Positions 15,698-23,364 of a stretch of 64,000 nucleotides of DNA are shown here, piece by piece. The position numbers and the translations under genes were made by a program. The notes beneath the pieces were generated by a model, which saw only the letters and a list, made by a program, of their open reading frames with translations, was not told the DNA's origin and ran no database searches. The stretch comes from QAND01 sp003150225 (GTDB lineage: Bacteria > Bacillota > Clostridia > Christensenellales > QAND01). The stretch is taken from contig NZ_CP076563.1 in assembly GCF_044357945.1 (NCBI RefSeq), positions 1,815,220 through 1,879,219 on the forward strand. Reading direction: 5' to 3'. The first letter of the stretch is position 1. The number at the start of each line of letters is the position of its first letter.

Positions 15698-16180
15698 ATG
15701 AAGGAACGGAAGGAACAAACGCGGGTCAGCGCCATGGATCGTGCCCTTACCTACCTGGGCTATCGGATGCGGAGCAAAAAGGAGATGGAGGATTATCTGC
15801 GTCAGAAGGGCTATGAGGCCGGGGAGATTCAGGAGACCATGGATCGCTTGGCGGATTATGGATATATCGACGATGTGGCCTTTAGCCGAGAGTTTCTTCG
15901 AAGCCGGCTGAATCGCGGTCCGGTAGGGCGAAAGAAGCTGGAATACGACCTCCTCAAAAAGGGCGTGGACCGGGAGGCCATCGCCCGGGTGCTGGAGGAA
16001 TACCATGGCCAGGAGGAGGAAGAACGGTGCCGAGAGCTGGCGGAACGGCTGGCAGCGCAGAAGGGGCGGAACCGGAAGGCCCTGCAATCGGTTCAGCGCA
16101 CGCTGTTGGCCCGGGGATTCGGCTATGATCTCATCCGCCAGGCACTCGCGGGCCTTGGGGAGGAGGGGGAACGGGATTGA
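15698..16180 (+). CDS. recX: Regulatory protein RecX
   Basis: A 160-aa helical modulator that binds RecA filaments and limits recombination. ALTYLGYRMRSKKEMEDYL is the typical first repeat, MDRLADYGYIDDVAFSREFL the second, and RGPVGRKKLEYDLLKKGV the third. ATG 15698 is the first ATG after the TATAAT at 15686 but has no Shine-Dalgarno sequence. The ATG at 15734 would also give a plausible N-terminus. The stop overlaps the birA start (TTGA), so recX and birA form an operon. Confidence 0.9.
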   Translation: MKERKEQTRVSAMDRALTYLGYRMRSKKEMEDYLRQKGYEAGEIQETMDRLADYGYIDDVAFSREFLRSRLNRGPVGRKKLEYDLLKKGVDREAIARVLEEYHGQEEEERCRELAERLAAQKGRNRKALQSVQRTLLARGFGYDLIRQALAGLGEEGERD

Positions 16181-17172
16181 GGGATAAAATCTTGAAGCTG
16201 CTGATGCAGAATCCCCATGGATATGTATCGGGGGAGGAGATGGCAAGCCAGTTGGGGGTATCCCGGGCGGCGGTCAACAAGCATGTGGAAAAGCTCAAAG
16301 CCATGGGCTGCGAAATTGACTGCAAACGGAACGCGGGATATCGGCTGGCGTCGCTGAGCGATAGCCTGCTGCCCGAGTTTGTGGAGATCTATCGCTTTGA
16401 TGCGGGAGAGGCTCCCTATACCATTCTCCATTACGATCGGGTGGCCAGCACCAACCAAACCGCCAAAGAGCTGGCGGTAAAAGGCGCCGCCCATGGGACC
16501 GTGGTGGTGGCGGAAGTGCAGACGGCGGGGCGGGGCCGCCAGGGCCGGACTTGGACCAGCAACGCGGGGGAAGGGATTTTCTGCTCCTTGATTCTGCGGC
16601 CCCCCATTGCGCCTCAGGACGCCCATCTTTTCTCTCTGATGGCAGGGGTGGCGGTGGCGAGAGGGGTATCGGCCCAGGGAATGCTTCCCAACGTGGGCCT
16701 TAAATGGCCCAACGATGTGCTGTGCGGACATCGGAAACTCTGCGGCATCCTTTGCGAGCTATCGGCTGATTTAGACGGGGTGGACTACGCTGTCCTGGGC
16801 ATCGGGATCAACGTGAATCAGCCCACCTTTGGGCAGGAACTTATGGGGGTGGCCACCAGCATGGCTATGGAGACGGGGCGGGTTATCCCCCGTGCCCGGG
16901 TTCTGGCCGCGGTGCTGGCGGAGTTTTTTGATCTCTACGCCGAGGCTATGGGAGAAGGAACGCCTGATTTTGCTTCGTTGATGGAGGAATACGCCCAGTG
17001 GAGCGTCTGTCTGAACCGGCCGGTGACCGCCATCCAAGGCAAACGACAGCTTCGAGGCGTTTGCGTGGGGTTTGGCCCGGACGGATCCCTCCGGCTGCGG
17101 GACGAGGCGGGCACGGTGCATGCCATCCTGGCGGGGGATGTGAGCATCAGAGGGGAAGGGCTCTATGCGTGA
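16177..17172 (+). CDS. birA: Bifunctional biotin--protein ligase / biotin operon repressor
   Basis: Attaches biotin to carboxyl carrier proteins through biotinyl-AMP and, in this bifunctional form, represses biotin genes. It has 331 aa. The N-terminal winged helix DKILKLLMQNPHGYVSGEEM with LGVSRAAVNKHVEKL is the DNA-binding domain. The ligase follows: STNQTAKELA, the biotin/ATP loop GRGRQGRTWTS, and LKWPNDVLCG. The C-terminal SH3-like domain closes the chain. The start is TTG 16177, overlapping the recX stop. The repressor domain suggests biotin genes elsewhere; no operator was looked for outside the window. Confidence 0.95.
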   Translation: MRDKILKLLMQNPHGYVSGEEMASQLGVSRAAVNKHVEKLKAMGCEIDCKRNAGYRLASLSDSLLPEFVEIYRFDAGEAPYTILHYDRVASTNQTAKELAVKGAAHGTVVVAEVQTAGRGRQGRTWTSNAGEGIFCSLILRPPIAPQDAHLFSLMAGVAVARGVSAQGMLPNVGLKWPNDVLCGHRKLCGILCELSADLDGVDYAVLGIGINVNQPTFGQELMGVATSMAMETGRVIPRARVLAAVLAEFFDLYAEAMGEGTPDFASLMEEYAQWSVCLNRPVTAIQGKRQLRGVCVGFGPDGSLRLRDEAGTVHAILAGDVSIRGEGLYA

Positions 17173-17290
17173 AGGAAATGTCGTGGGCGCGGCGCGCGCT
17201 GCGGTGCGCTCCATCAAATCGACGGGGCATGCCGGCGTTTCGGCTCAGAGCATTTGCGGTGTGAAGCGGTGCGCCGGAAAGGAATCGTAA
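17165..17290 (+). CDS. Possible 41-aa small protein between birA and nnr
   Basis: An ATG at 17165 overlaps the last eight bases of birA (ATGCGTGA) and opens a 41-codon frame to TAA 17288-17290, just before the ribosome binding site of nnr. The peptide begins MREGNVVGAARAAVRS and has two Cys and a basic character. It fills almost exactly the gap between two cotranscribed genes. There is no family match, and chance is a real possibility in GC-rich DNA. Confidence 0.25.
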   Translation: MREGNVVGAARAAVRSIKSTGHAGVSAQSICGVKRCAGKES

Positions 17291-17302
17291 GAGGAGGCTT
17301 CC

Positions 17303-18778
17303 ATGAAGGACGTATTTACCAGTGGGGACATTAAGGCCATGGACGCCCATGAAATCGCCCTACACAACAACGAGCTGGAATTGATCCGCCGGGCGGGGTC
17401 TTTGGTTGCCCAGGCCATCTGCAGCCATGCTTCCCGCCGCCGCGCGGTTTTTTTCTGCGGCAGCGGCAACAATGGAGCCGACGGGGTGGCCGCTGCGGCC
17501 ACCTTGGCGGAGCTGGGGTGGGAGACCCGGGTTTACGCCGTGAGGCTGGGGCAGGGAGAGGCGATTTCCCGGCTGTATACCCAGTATCGGATGAAGAGCG
17601 GGCGGGAGGTGCTTCCCCTGCCTTCCAATGACGGCATCCCGCCCTATGACGTGGTGGTGGATGCTCTTTTGGGTACCGGCGCGCGGTTCGGCCTGGAAGG
17701 GGATTATCTTCGAGCGGCCCGGATCATCAACCGATTGGGGGAGTCAGGCCGTGTGGTGGCGGTGGATCTGCCCACTGGGGTTTCTGCCGACACCGGCCGA
17801 GCCCATGAGAACGCCGTCCGGGCGGACCTGACCGTGTGTCTGTCGGGGTTCAAGCCCGGGGTGATCCTATACCCTGGAGCGGAATACGCGGGAGAGGTGC
17901 TGGCCTATCAGGTGATCCCCTCTCCGCTGCTGCCGTCCCGGCGCCGGTATCTGTTCACCAGATCCGATGTGCATTCCCTCAAACGCTCTCGGAACACCCA
18001 TAAGGGCGATTACGGGCGGCTGGCCATCCTGGGGGGCAGCATGGAGATGCCGGGCGCCGCCCTTCTTTCCGCTGACGCGGCCCTTCGGTCGGGGGCGGGG
18101 ACGGTTACCCTTTTATCCGATCCGGAAACCGCTCGCGTGTACGCTCATCGGGTTCGAGAGGCCATGGTGCGCCCGGTAGCGGCGCCCCAGGACATGCCTG
18201 CCCTCCTTCAGGGCAAAACCGCCCTTGTGATGGGACCGGGCCTGGGAGATGGCCCCCGGGTATATGAGCTGGTTGCCGAAGGACTATCGGCTGGGATGCC
18301 TACCTTGATCGACGCCGACGGGCTCAACGCCCTGGCGCGGGGCGGTCCGGAGATCCTGCTTTCCGCCTCAGGCCCCCTGGTGCTGACCCCTCATCCAAAG
18401 GAGCTTTCCCGGCTTTTGGATACGGAACTCAGGACGGTGGTGGAGGATCCGCTGGCCGCTGTGGAGGAGGCGGCGAACCGATTCCGGTGTACCGTGCTGC
18501 TCAAGGGGGCGGTTACCCTCATTGCCGGGGCCGAGAGCACCCTGTTCTCCAATCGGGGCTGTGCCGGTATGGCCAAGGGAGGCAGCGGGGATGTGTTGTC
18601 CGGGGTGATCGGCGGATTTCTGGCCCATGGCGCCGAGCCCCAATACGCGGCGGCGGCGGGGGCCTATCTTGCCGGGGTGGCGGGTGAGGCTGCCATGGCC
18701 CGGTATGGCAGCACGGCCATGACCCCCTACCACACCGTGGAATGCCTCCATAAGGCCTATTTGCCATATGAATCCTGA
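17303..18778 (+). CDS. nnr: Bifunctional NAD(P)H-hydrate repair enzyme
   Basis: Repairs damaged (hydrated) NADH and NADPH. At 491 aa it is a fusion of both activities. The N-terminal epimerase (YjeF_N) carries FCGSGNNGADGVAAAATL, residues about 50-70, and VDALLGTGARF. The C-terminal ADP-dependent dehydratase carries GGSMEMPGAALLSADAALRSGAG in pieces, VMGPGLGD, LTPHPKE and the KGGSGDVLSG nucleotide site. ATG 17303 follows gaggagg. In many Clostridia nnr precedes alr and an antitoxin-mazF pair; here only mazF follows. Confidence 0.95.
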   Translation: MKDVFTSGDIKAMDAHEIALHNNELELIRRAGSLVAQAICSHASRRRAVFFCGSGNNGADGVAAAATLAELGWETRVYAVRLGQGEAISRLYTQYRMKSGREVLPLPSNDGIPPYDVVVDALLGTGARFGLEGDYLRAARIINRLGESGRVVAVDLPTGVSADTGRAHENAVRADLTVCLSGFKPGVILYPGAEYAGEVLAYQVIPSPLLPSRRRYLFTRSDVHSLKRSRNTHKGDYGRLAILGGSMEMPGAALLSADAALRSGAGTVTLLSDPETARVYAHRVREAMVRPVAAPQDMPALLQGKTALVMGPGLGDGPRVYELVAEGLSAGMPTLIDADGLNALARGGPEILLSASGPLVLTPHPKELSRLLDTELRTVVEDPLAAVEEAANRFRCTVLLKGAVTLIAGAESTLFSNRGCAGMAKGGSGDVLSGVIGGFLAHGAEPQYAAAAGAYLAGVAGEAAMARYGSTAMTPYHTVECLHKAYLPYES

Positions 18779-18792
18779 CCTAACGGAAGTCC

Positions 18793-18824
18793 GGGCGCTT
18801 GCATACTATGCTATGTAAGCGCCC
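18793..18824 (+). terminator. Hairpin between nnr and mazF
   Basis: GGGCGCTTGCATA pairs with TATGTAAGCGCCC (one G-U). The tail CTATTTC is a poor T-run, so it may attenuate rather than stop transcription into mazF. Confidence 0.5.
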
Positions 18825-18845
18825 TATTTCTGGAGGGTGAAAGGA

Positions 18846-19190
18846 TTGATAAAAAGAGGTGAAATATACCTGGCGGATCTCAGCCCTGTGGTTGGCAGCG
18901 AACAGGGGGGAATGCGCCCGGTACTTATCGTACAAAATAATATGGGCAACAAGTATAGTCCAACCGTCATCGCTGCCGCCATTACGTCCAGCCTGGAGAA
19001 GAACAAGCTGCCTACCCATATCCGGTTGTCCGATACCGAGCTGGGACGGGAATCCATCATTCTAATGGAGCAGATCCGTACCATAGACAAAAGCCGGCTG
19101 GTAAAGTATATGGGATCGGTTGGAGAGGACATAATGGAGCAGGTGGACGGGGCACTGAAGATAAGCCTGGGGTTTAAGGAACGGCCTTAG
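18846..19190 (+). CDS. mazF: MazF/PemK-type endoribonuclease toxin
   Basis: A 114-aa sequence-specific mRNA interferase. The N-terminus IKRGEIYLADLSPVVGSEQGG and RPVLIVQNN, then IAAAITSS and THIRL, match the family through its catalytic Arg and Thr/Ser residues. TTG 18846 is chosen because ggaggg lies 9 bases upstream and it gives the family N-terminus. A MazE/CopG-like antitoxin would be expected directly upstream, but the 67-bp gap after nnr holds only a hairpin. Either the antitoxin lies elsewhere or the toxin is held in check in another way. It is more likely chromosomal housekeeping (NdoA-like) than mobile. Confidence 0.92.
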   Translation: MIKRGEIYLADLSPVVGSEQGGMRPVLIVQNNMGNKYSPTVIAAAITSSLEKNKLPTHIRLSDTELGRESIILMEQIRTIDKSRLVKYMGSVGEDIMEQVDGALKISLGFKERP

Positions 19191-19257
19191 CATGCTATAA
19201 TATACCAGCCGTAGGACGGATTTACAAAAGACCCCATGTGGATAAGGAGAGGTGGCT

Positions 19258-20103
19258 ATGACCAAGGGAATGGCACTGTGGAAGAAGATGATTTTGATTA
19301 CCGCCGGCGTGTTTATCATGGCGTTTTCCTTGAACCTATTCCTGGTTCCCAATAAGATCGCGCCTGGAGGGGTCAGCGGTCTTGCCACCGTTCTCCATTA
19401 CATAACGGGGGTGCCCACCGGCGCCGCCATTTTACTGATGAATCTACCCTTGTTCCTGCTGGCGATCAAGAAATTTGGTAAGGAGTTTGCCTTTATCGCC
19501 CTTTACGCCTCGGTGGTTACCTCCCTGGCGGTAGACTACATTCCCCTGCCGGTGATAACGGATGACCCCATGCTGGCCAGCGTATTCGGCGGCGTGGTGA
19601 TGGGCGTGGGCCTGGGGATCATCGAGCGGAGCGGCGGCAACACCGGAGGAACCTACCTGGCGGCCAAGCTCCTTCAGGGGCTATTCCCCTTTATCTCGGT
19701 GGCATGGGTGATGTTTGCCATCGACTTTGTGGTGGTGGCGCTGTCCGCCGTTTTGTTCTCCCTGGAGCTGGGGCTGTTTTCTCTGGTGGCCCTGTTTATC
19801 AGCACCAAGGTGATGGATATGATCATGGAGGGATTGAGCCGGGCCCGGATGGTGTACATCATCACCGATCACTGGGAGCAGATCAGCGAGAAGATCATGG
19901 CGGATATGGAGCGGGGCGTTACGCGCATGGCGGCCACCGGGGTGTACACCGGAGAGCCCAAGGGGATGCTTCTGTGCGTATTGGAGAGCAACAAGGAGCT
20001 GTCTCAGCTGAAGGACATCATCCGCGAGATCGATTCCGCTGCCTTTGTTATCGTCAATCCCGCCAGCGAGGTGATGGGGGAGGGCTTTAAAAGCCATGCA
20101 TAG
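19258..20103 (+). CDS. YitT family membrane protein with C-terminal DUF2179 domain
   Basis: A 281-aa membrane protein. The N-terminal part has five or six hydrophobic segments, with LFLVPNKIAPGGVSGLATVLHY as the family signature and IIERSGGNTGGTYLAAK as the second block. The C-terminal 80 residues (MVYIITDHWEQISEKIM ... ASEVMGEGF) form the soluble DUF2179 domain. ATG 19258 follows aaggagagg. The last codons overlap the start of tsaE, so this gene leads the tsaE-tsaB-rimI operon. The function of YitT proteins is unknown. Confidence 0.88.
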   Translation: MTKGMALWKKMILITAGVFIMAFSLNLFLVPNKIAPGGVSGLATVLHYITGVPTGAAILLMNLPLFLLAIKKFGKEFAFIALYASVVTSLAVDYIPLPVITDDPMLASVFGGVVMGVGLGIIERSGGNTGGTYLAAKLLQGLFPFISVAWVMFAIDFVVVALSAVLFSLELGLFSLVALFISTKVMDMIMEGLSRARMVYIITDHWEQISEKIMADMERGVTRMAATGVYTGEPKGMLLCVLESNKELSQLKDIIREIDSAAFVIVNPASEVMGEGFKSHA

Positions 20104-20548
20104 GGAGGAGCTGTTCTCCGGATTTGCGGCGGAGACCCAATCGGAGGAGGAGACTACGGCCCTGGGCCGGGCTTTGGCCGGTTGCTTAAAAAAGGGGGAC
20201 AGGCTCCTCCTGTATGGGGAGCCCGGCGCGGGGAAAACCGCTCTGACCCGGGGTATCTGCCAGGGGTTGGGCTACGACGATTATGTAACCAGTCCCACCT
20301 TTGCCATCGTCAATCAATACCCGGCGCGGATTCCGGTCTACCATTTTGATCTCTACCGGATTTCTCCCGAGGATCTCTACGATATTGGCGTGGAGGAGTA
20401 CCTGGGAGGGGACGGGATCTGCATTGTGGAATGGCCGGATGGCGCGGAGGATATCCTGGGGGAGCCCAGCATAAGGATAGGGATAGAAAAGGCGGGGGAG
20501 TGCCTCCGCCGCGTCAGCATCCTAGGGGGAAAGGGGGAAGGACGTTGA
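20096..20548 (+). CDS. tsaE: tRNA threonylcarbamoyladenosine biosynthesis ATPase TsaE
   Basis: P-loop ATPase that works with TsaB and TsaD to make the t6A modification at position 37 of ANN-decoding tRNAs. It has 150 aa. Walker A GEPGAGKTALTRG is near residues 41-53, SPTFAIVNQYP follows, and YHFDLYRI is the family motif. It starts within the end of the yitT gene and ends in a TTGA overlap with tsaB. TsaD is not in the window. Confidence 0.95.
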   Translation: MHREELFSGFAAETQSEEETTALGRALAGCLKKGDRLLLYGEPGAGKTALTRGICQGLGYDDYVTSPTFAIVNQYPARIPVYHFDLYRISPEDLYDIGVEEYLGGDGICIVEWPDGAEDILGEPSIRIGIEKAGECLRRVSILGGKGEGR

Positions 20549-21216
20549 AAATACTGGCTTTGGACGCATCGGCCAAGAGCTGTGCCGCCGCCCTCTATGA
20601 GGAGAAGCTGTTGGGTGAGATGTACCTGGACCTGGGGTTGACCCATTCCGAAAAGCTCCTTCCCATGATCGACGCCCTGTTAGAGGTGACGGATACCGAG
20701 AAAGCCTCCCTTTCCGCCCTGGCGGTAACGGCGGGCCCTGGCAGCTTTACCGGGCTTCGGATCGGCATGGCCACCGCCCAGGGCCTTTGCCGCGCGCTGT
20801 CCATTCCCATCGCTCCGGTGCCCACCCTCTTGGCGCTTAAGGAGGGGGGATCGGGGTTCCCAGGGGTGGTCTGCCCCATGATGGACGCCCGTCGGGGGGA
20901 AGTCTATACCGCGCTTTATCGGGGGGAGGAGGCGCTTTTGCCGGGCGGGCCCCGGCCCTTGACGGAGCTGTTATCCGCCGCAGAAATCTTATCTTCCCCC
21001 GTGTTTTTCCTGGGGGATGGGGCTGCGGTACACCGGGAGGCCATTGCAAGCGCTCTGGGGGATCGGGCGGTTTTTGCGGCGGCGGAACGAAATCTCCTTC
21101 GGGCTTCCTGGGTGGCGGTGGCAGCGGTAAAGCAGGGCCGTTTTGTTCCCGAGGCCCAGGCTTCCATCGACTATATGCGGGTATCCCAGGCGGAGCGGCT
21201 GCGCCATGGAACCTGA
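20545..21216 (+). CDS. tsaB: tRNA threonylcarbamoyladenosine biosynthesis protein TsaB
   Basis: Partner of TsaD in t6A synthesis. The 223-aa protein starts at TTG 20545, giving MKILALDASAKSCAAALYE, the family N-terminus; the longer in-frame upstream region lies inside tsaE. LGLTHSEKLLPMID and VTAGPGSFTGLRIGMATAQG are the conserved blocks. TTGA overlap with tsaE and an 11-base overlap with rimI show coupling. Confidence 0.95.
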   Translation: MKILALDASAKSCAAALYEEKLLGEMYLDLGLTHSEKLLPMIDALLEVTDTEKASLSALAVTAGPGSFTGLRIGMATAQGLCRALSIPIAPVPTLLALKEGGSGFPGVVCPMMDARRGEVYTALYRGEEALLPGGPRPLTELLSAAEILSSPVFFLGDGAAVHREAIASALGDRAVFAAAERNLLRASWVAVAAVKQGRFVPEAQASIDYMRVSQAERLRHGT

Positions 21217-21685
21217 GCTGATTGTCCGTCCTCTGGGGGAGGAGGATGTGGATGCGGCGGCTACCATTGAAACGTTATGCTTTACCGATCCCTGGAGCCG
21301 GGACAGCCTGTATCGGGACATTACCGATAATCCCGCGGCCCTATACCTGGGGGCATATGTAGAGGGAAAGATGATCGGTTTTGGAGGCGTTTGGTGCGTT
21401 TTGGACGAATCCTTTATCAGTACCATCTGCATCGTGCCATCGGCCCGGCGAATGGGGGCAGGCAGTTTTTTGCTGGAGAGCCTGATGCATGCAGCCCGGG
21501 CCATGGGCGCTCGGGATATGACCTTGGAGGTGCGGGTAAGCAACGCTGTCGCTCAAAGGATGTACCAGAACCATGGTTTTACCTCGGTGGGCCTACGAAA
21601 GAAATACTATTCCGATAACGGGGAAGACGCCTATATCATGTGGTGCCGCTTGGAGGATTGTCCCCGGGAGGAAAACCCGGTATAA
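21206..21685 (+). CDS. rimI: Ribosomal protein S18-alanine N-acetyltransferase
   Basis: GNAT enzyme that acetylates the N-terminal alanine of ribosomal protein S18 in studied bacteria. It has 159 aa. CIVPSARRMGAGSFLLESL holds the acetyl-CoA-binding loop (R-x-x-G-x-G variant), LEVRVSNAVAQRMYQNHGF is the RimI signature, and KKYYSDNGEDAYIMW its C-terminal motif. ATG 21206 is inside the end of tsaB. The tsaE-tsaB-rimI order is common in Firmicutes. Confidence 0.93.
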   Translation: MEPELIVRPLGEEDVDAAATIETLCFTDPWSRDSLYRDITDNPAALYLGAYVEGKMIGFGGVWCVLDESFISTICIVPSARRMGAGSFLLESLMHAARAMGARDMTLEVRVSNAVAQRMYQNHGFTSVGLRKKYYSDNGEDAYIMWCRLEDCPREENPV

Positions 21686-21729
21686 TAGGAAAACCCGGAG
21701 ATGAATTTTTTGCATCCTTTGGGAACGGG

Positions 21730-21757
21730 TTGTATCGAGGAAAAACTATGCTATGAT
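21730..21757 (+). promoter_or_regulatory. Probable sigma-A promoter TTGTAT-16-TATGAT
   Basis: TTGTAT 21730-21735 and TATGAT 21752-21757 lie 48 bases before the ATG of the acidic membrane protein gene. Confidence 0.55.
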
Positions 21758-21804
21758 GATAGAACATCCATTTTTTACAAATTGGGGCAAGGGAGGTGCG
21801 CAGG

Positions 21805-22890
21805 ATGAAATGGCGTTGGAACAGAAAAGCTGAGGAATCCCAGGCTATAGATGGGGAGGCTGTAACCGCTTCAGAATCGCTGGCAAACCATCAAAATTGC
21901 TCCGAAATGGCTGGGGTGGACGGGGAGGAAGCTCCATCTTGCGCCTCTGAGCCCATGGATGATTCCGTCCCTGAGGAGACTTTGGAAGCTGCCGAAGAAT
22001 CGGAATGCGACGAGCTGGATTTGCTGCTATCCGGCCCGGAGGAGCCGGAAGAGGAGGAATCCCAGGAGGAGATCCTCGCACGCCGCCAGCGCGCGTATAG
22101 CGCGGTGGCCTATTTTGGCCCAATTGGGGCGGTGGTTGCGCTGGTATACGGGGTGAAGAACCGATTGGTGCGGTTTCATGGCCTCCAGAGCATGGCTCTA
22201 TGGATCCTAGTGATCGCGGCCGCTATTTTGGCGGGGGGCACCAATCTTTTTGTGCTGATGACCAACCTCATTACTCCCATAGAGCAGTTGTTGCTGGGAA
22301 CGGCCATCTATCTTGTTTTTATGGCCATCTTTGTAGCCCTCACCTACTGCGTGTTGGGCGCCATTACCGAGGTACCCAGTTGCCTGCCGTTGATCGGCGC
22401 TCCGCTGCTGGCCCTATCCGGCCTGGAGCAGGAGGATTCTATGGAGGGGGACGCCGGTACCCCACAGGATCTGGATGTGCCCTACTTTACTGGGGAAGGG
22501 GAGTCCCGGCCTAAGAGGGGCGGCATAGCGGCATTCTTTGGCAAGCTGCACAGGAAACCCGCATCCCAAGATACCGCTCCAGAGGATATGGAAGGGGCGA
22601 TATCCCCCAAAGAGGAGAATACGAATTCCCTTTTTGCTGAGGAGCCCCAGGAGCCTCATGTGGAGAAGGAGGATTTCCTGCTGCCGCCTAAGCCTGCGGT
22701 GAAGGGGCCAGAGGAGCCCGCAGAAGGGCCTGAGGGGGCTGTTGCCCCATCGGAGGAGGTCCTAGGGGAGACGGATTTGGAACCCACTGCAAGCGATGTG
22801 GATGCGGAGGTTTTGGAGGAGCAGCCGATGGATCCGATCATCTTGGAAGAGGGACAGGAGGAATCTCCAGAGCGGCAGACGGACGCTTAG
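21805..22890 (+). CDS. Acidic protein with a DUF4870-like membrane domain
   Basis: A 361-aa protein in three parts. Residues 1 to about 95 are very rich in Glu/Asp and Ser (EEPEEEESQEEILARRQ). Residues about 96-195 hold three hydrophobic helices; AYFGPIGAVVALVYGVKNRLVRFHGLQSM resembles, in pieces, the RFH-Q-containing DUF4870/Tic20-like domain. The remainder is again acidic and proline-rich (KGPEEPAEGPEG) and looks disordered. ATG 21805 follows gggagg by 8 bases. It is monocistronic with its own promoter and terminator. Function unknown; the acidic tails could act as a scaffold. Confidence 0.65.
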   Translation: MKWRWNRKAEESQAIDGEAVTASESLANHQNCSEMAGVDGEEAPSCASEPMDDSVPEETLEAAEESECDELDLLLSGPEEPEEEESQEEILARRQRAYSAVAYFGPIGAVVALVYGVKNRLVRFHGLQSMALWILVIAAAILAGGTNLFVLMTNLITPIEQLLLGTAIYLVFMAIFVALTYCVLGAITEVPSCLPLIGAPLLALSGLEQEDSMEGDAGTPQDLDVPYFTGEGESRPKRGGIAAFFGKLHRKPASQDTAPEDMEGAISPKEENTNSLFAEEPQEPHVEKEDFLLPPKPAVKGPEEPAEGPEGAVAPSEEVLGETDLEPTASDVDAEVLEEQPMDPIILEEGQEESPERQTDA

Positions 22891-22916
22891 AGCGCCGGTT
22901 GCATTCTATGCGTGAA

Positions 22917-22947
22917 AAGGGAGCGCGGAATCCGCGCTCCCTTTTTT
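22917..22947 (+). terminator. Rho-independent terminator after acidic membrane protein gene
   Basis: AAGGGAGCGCGG pairs with CCGCGCTCCC across AAT, followed by six T. Confidence 0.92.
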
Positions 22948-23079
22948 GATTTGAATTATACTAAATATCAATAAATCATAACAAGTTGATTAGAAAGATC
23001 AAGCCCAGGCGCTTTTTTACAAAAATCGCGCCAAATGGAAAAAAACGCGCTCTTTTGGGGATAAAAACCTGACAACTTT

Positions 23080-23167
23080 TGTCGAATCATGGGTTCAAAT
23101 GTAAAAACGCTGGCGAATCCCTGTTTTTATGTGATAGTATCTTGACACCAAGGGAGTTTTGTCGAAT
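23080..23167 (+). promoter_or_regulatory. Three Spo0A-box-like sites and promoter before the 58-aa gene
   Basis: TGTCGAAT at 23080-23087, TGGCGAAT at 23111-23118 and TGTCGAAT at 23160-23167 match the Spo0A box TGNCGAA. The middle site covers the -35 position (23112-23117) of a possible promoter whose -10 is TAGTAT at 23135-23140, 17 bases on; a 0A box over the -35 is the layout of Spo0A-activated sigma-A promoters. A second possible -35, TTGACA (23142-23147), would place the third box in the spacer before a weak -10, a repressing position. The rest of the gap from 22948 is AT-rich without other signals. Confidence 0.65.
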
Positions 23168-23187
23168 AACTGAAGGAGGTGCCAGGA

Positions 23188-23364
23188 TTGTCAAAGGAGA
23201 TATCCAATCAAAAAAGCCGGTATGATCGCGTTTTTGTGGGGCTAGACCCACGGATCAGTTGGATAAAAGCCGTATATTATCCCGATCATGTGTTGGTAAA
23301 CGTGAATCACCAAACCTTCAAGGACGATAGTCCCACTTCATCCGGAAGCGTAAAGTCCAGCTAA
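23188..23364 (+). CDS. 58-aa protein of unknown function, predicted Spo0A target
   Basis: TTG 23188 lies 8 bases after a perfect AAGGAGG and opens 58 codons ending at TAA 23362-23364. The peptide starts MSKEISNQKSRYDRVFVGLD, has a central hydrophobic stretch WIKAVYYPDHVLVNVNH and a Ser-rich polar tail. No signal peptide, Cys or known domain is seen; it is not a Spo0E-type protein. Its last bases overlap the end of the convergent ThiF-like gene, with no terminator between them. The strong ribosome site and the 0A boxes make a real gene likely. Confidence 0.6.
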   Translation: MSKEISNQKSRYDRVFVGLDPRISWIKAVYYPDHVLVNVNHQTFKDDSPTSSGSVKSS

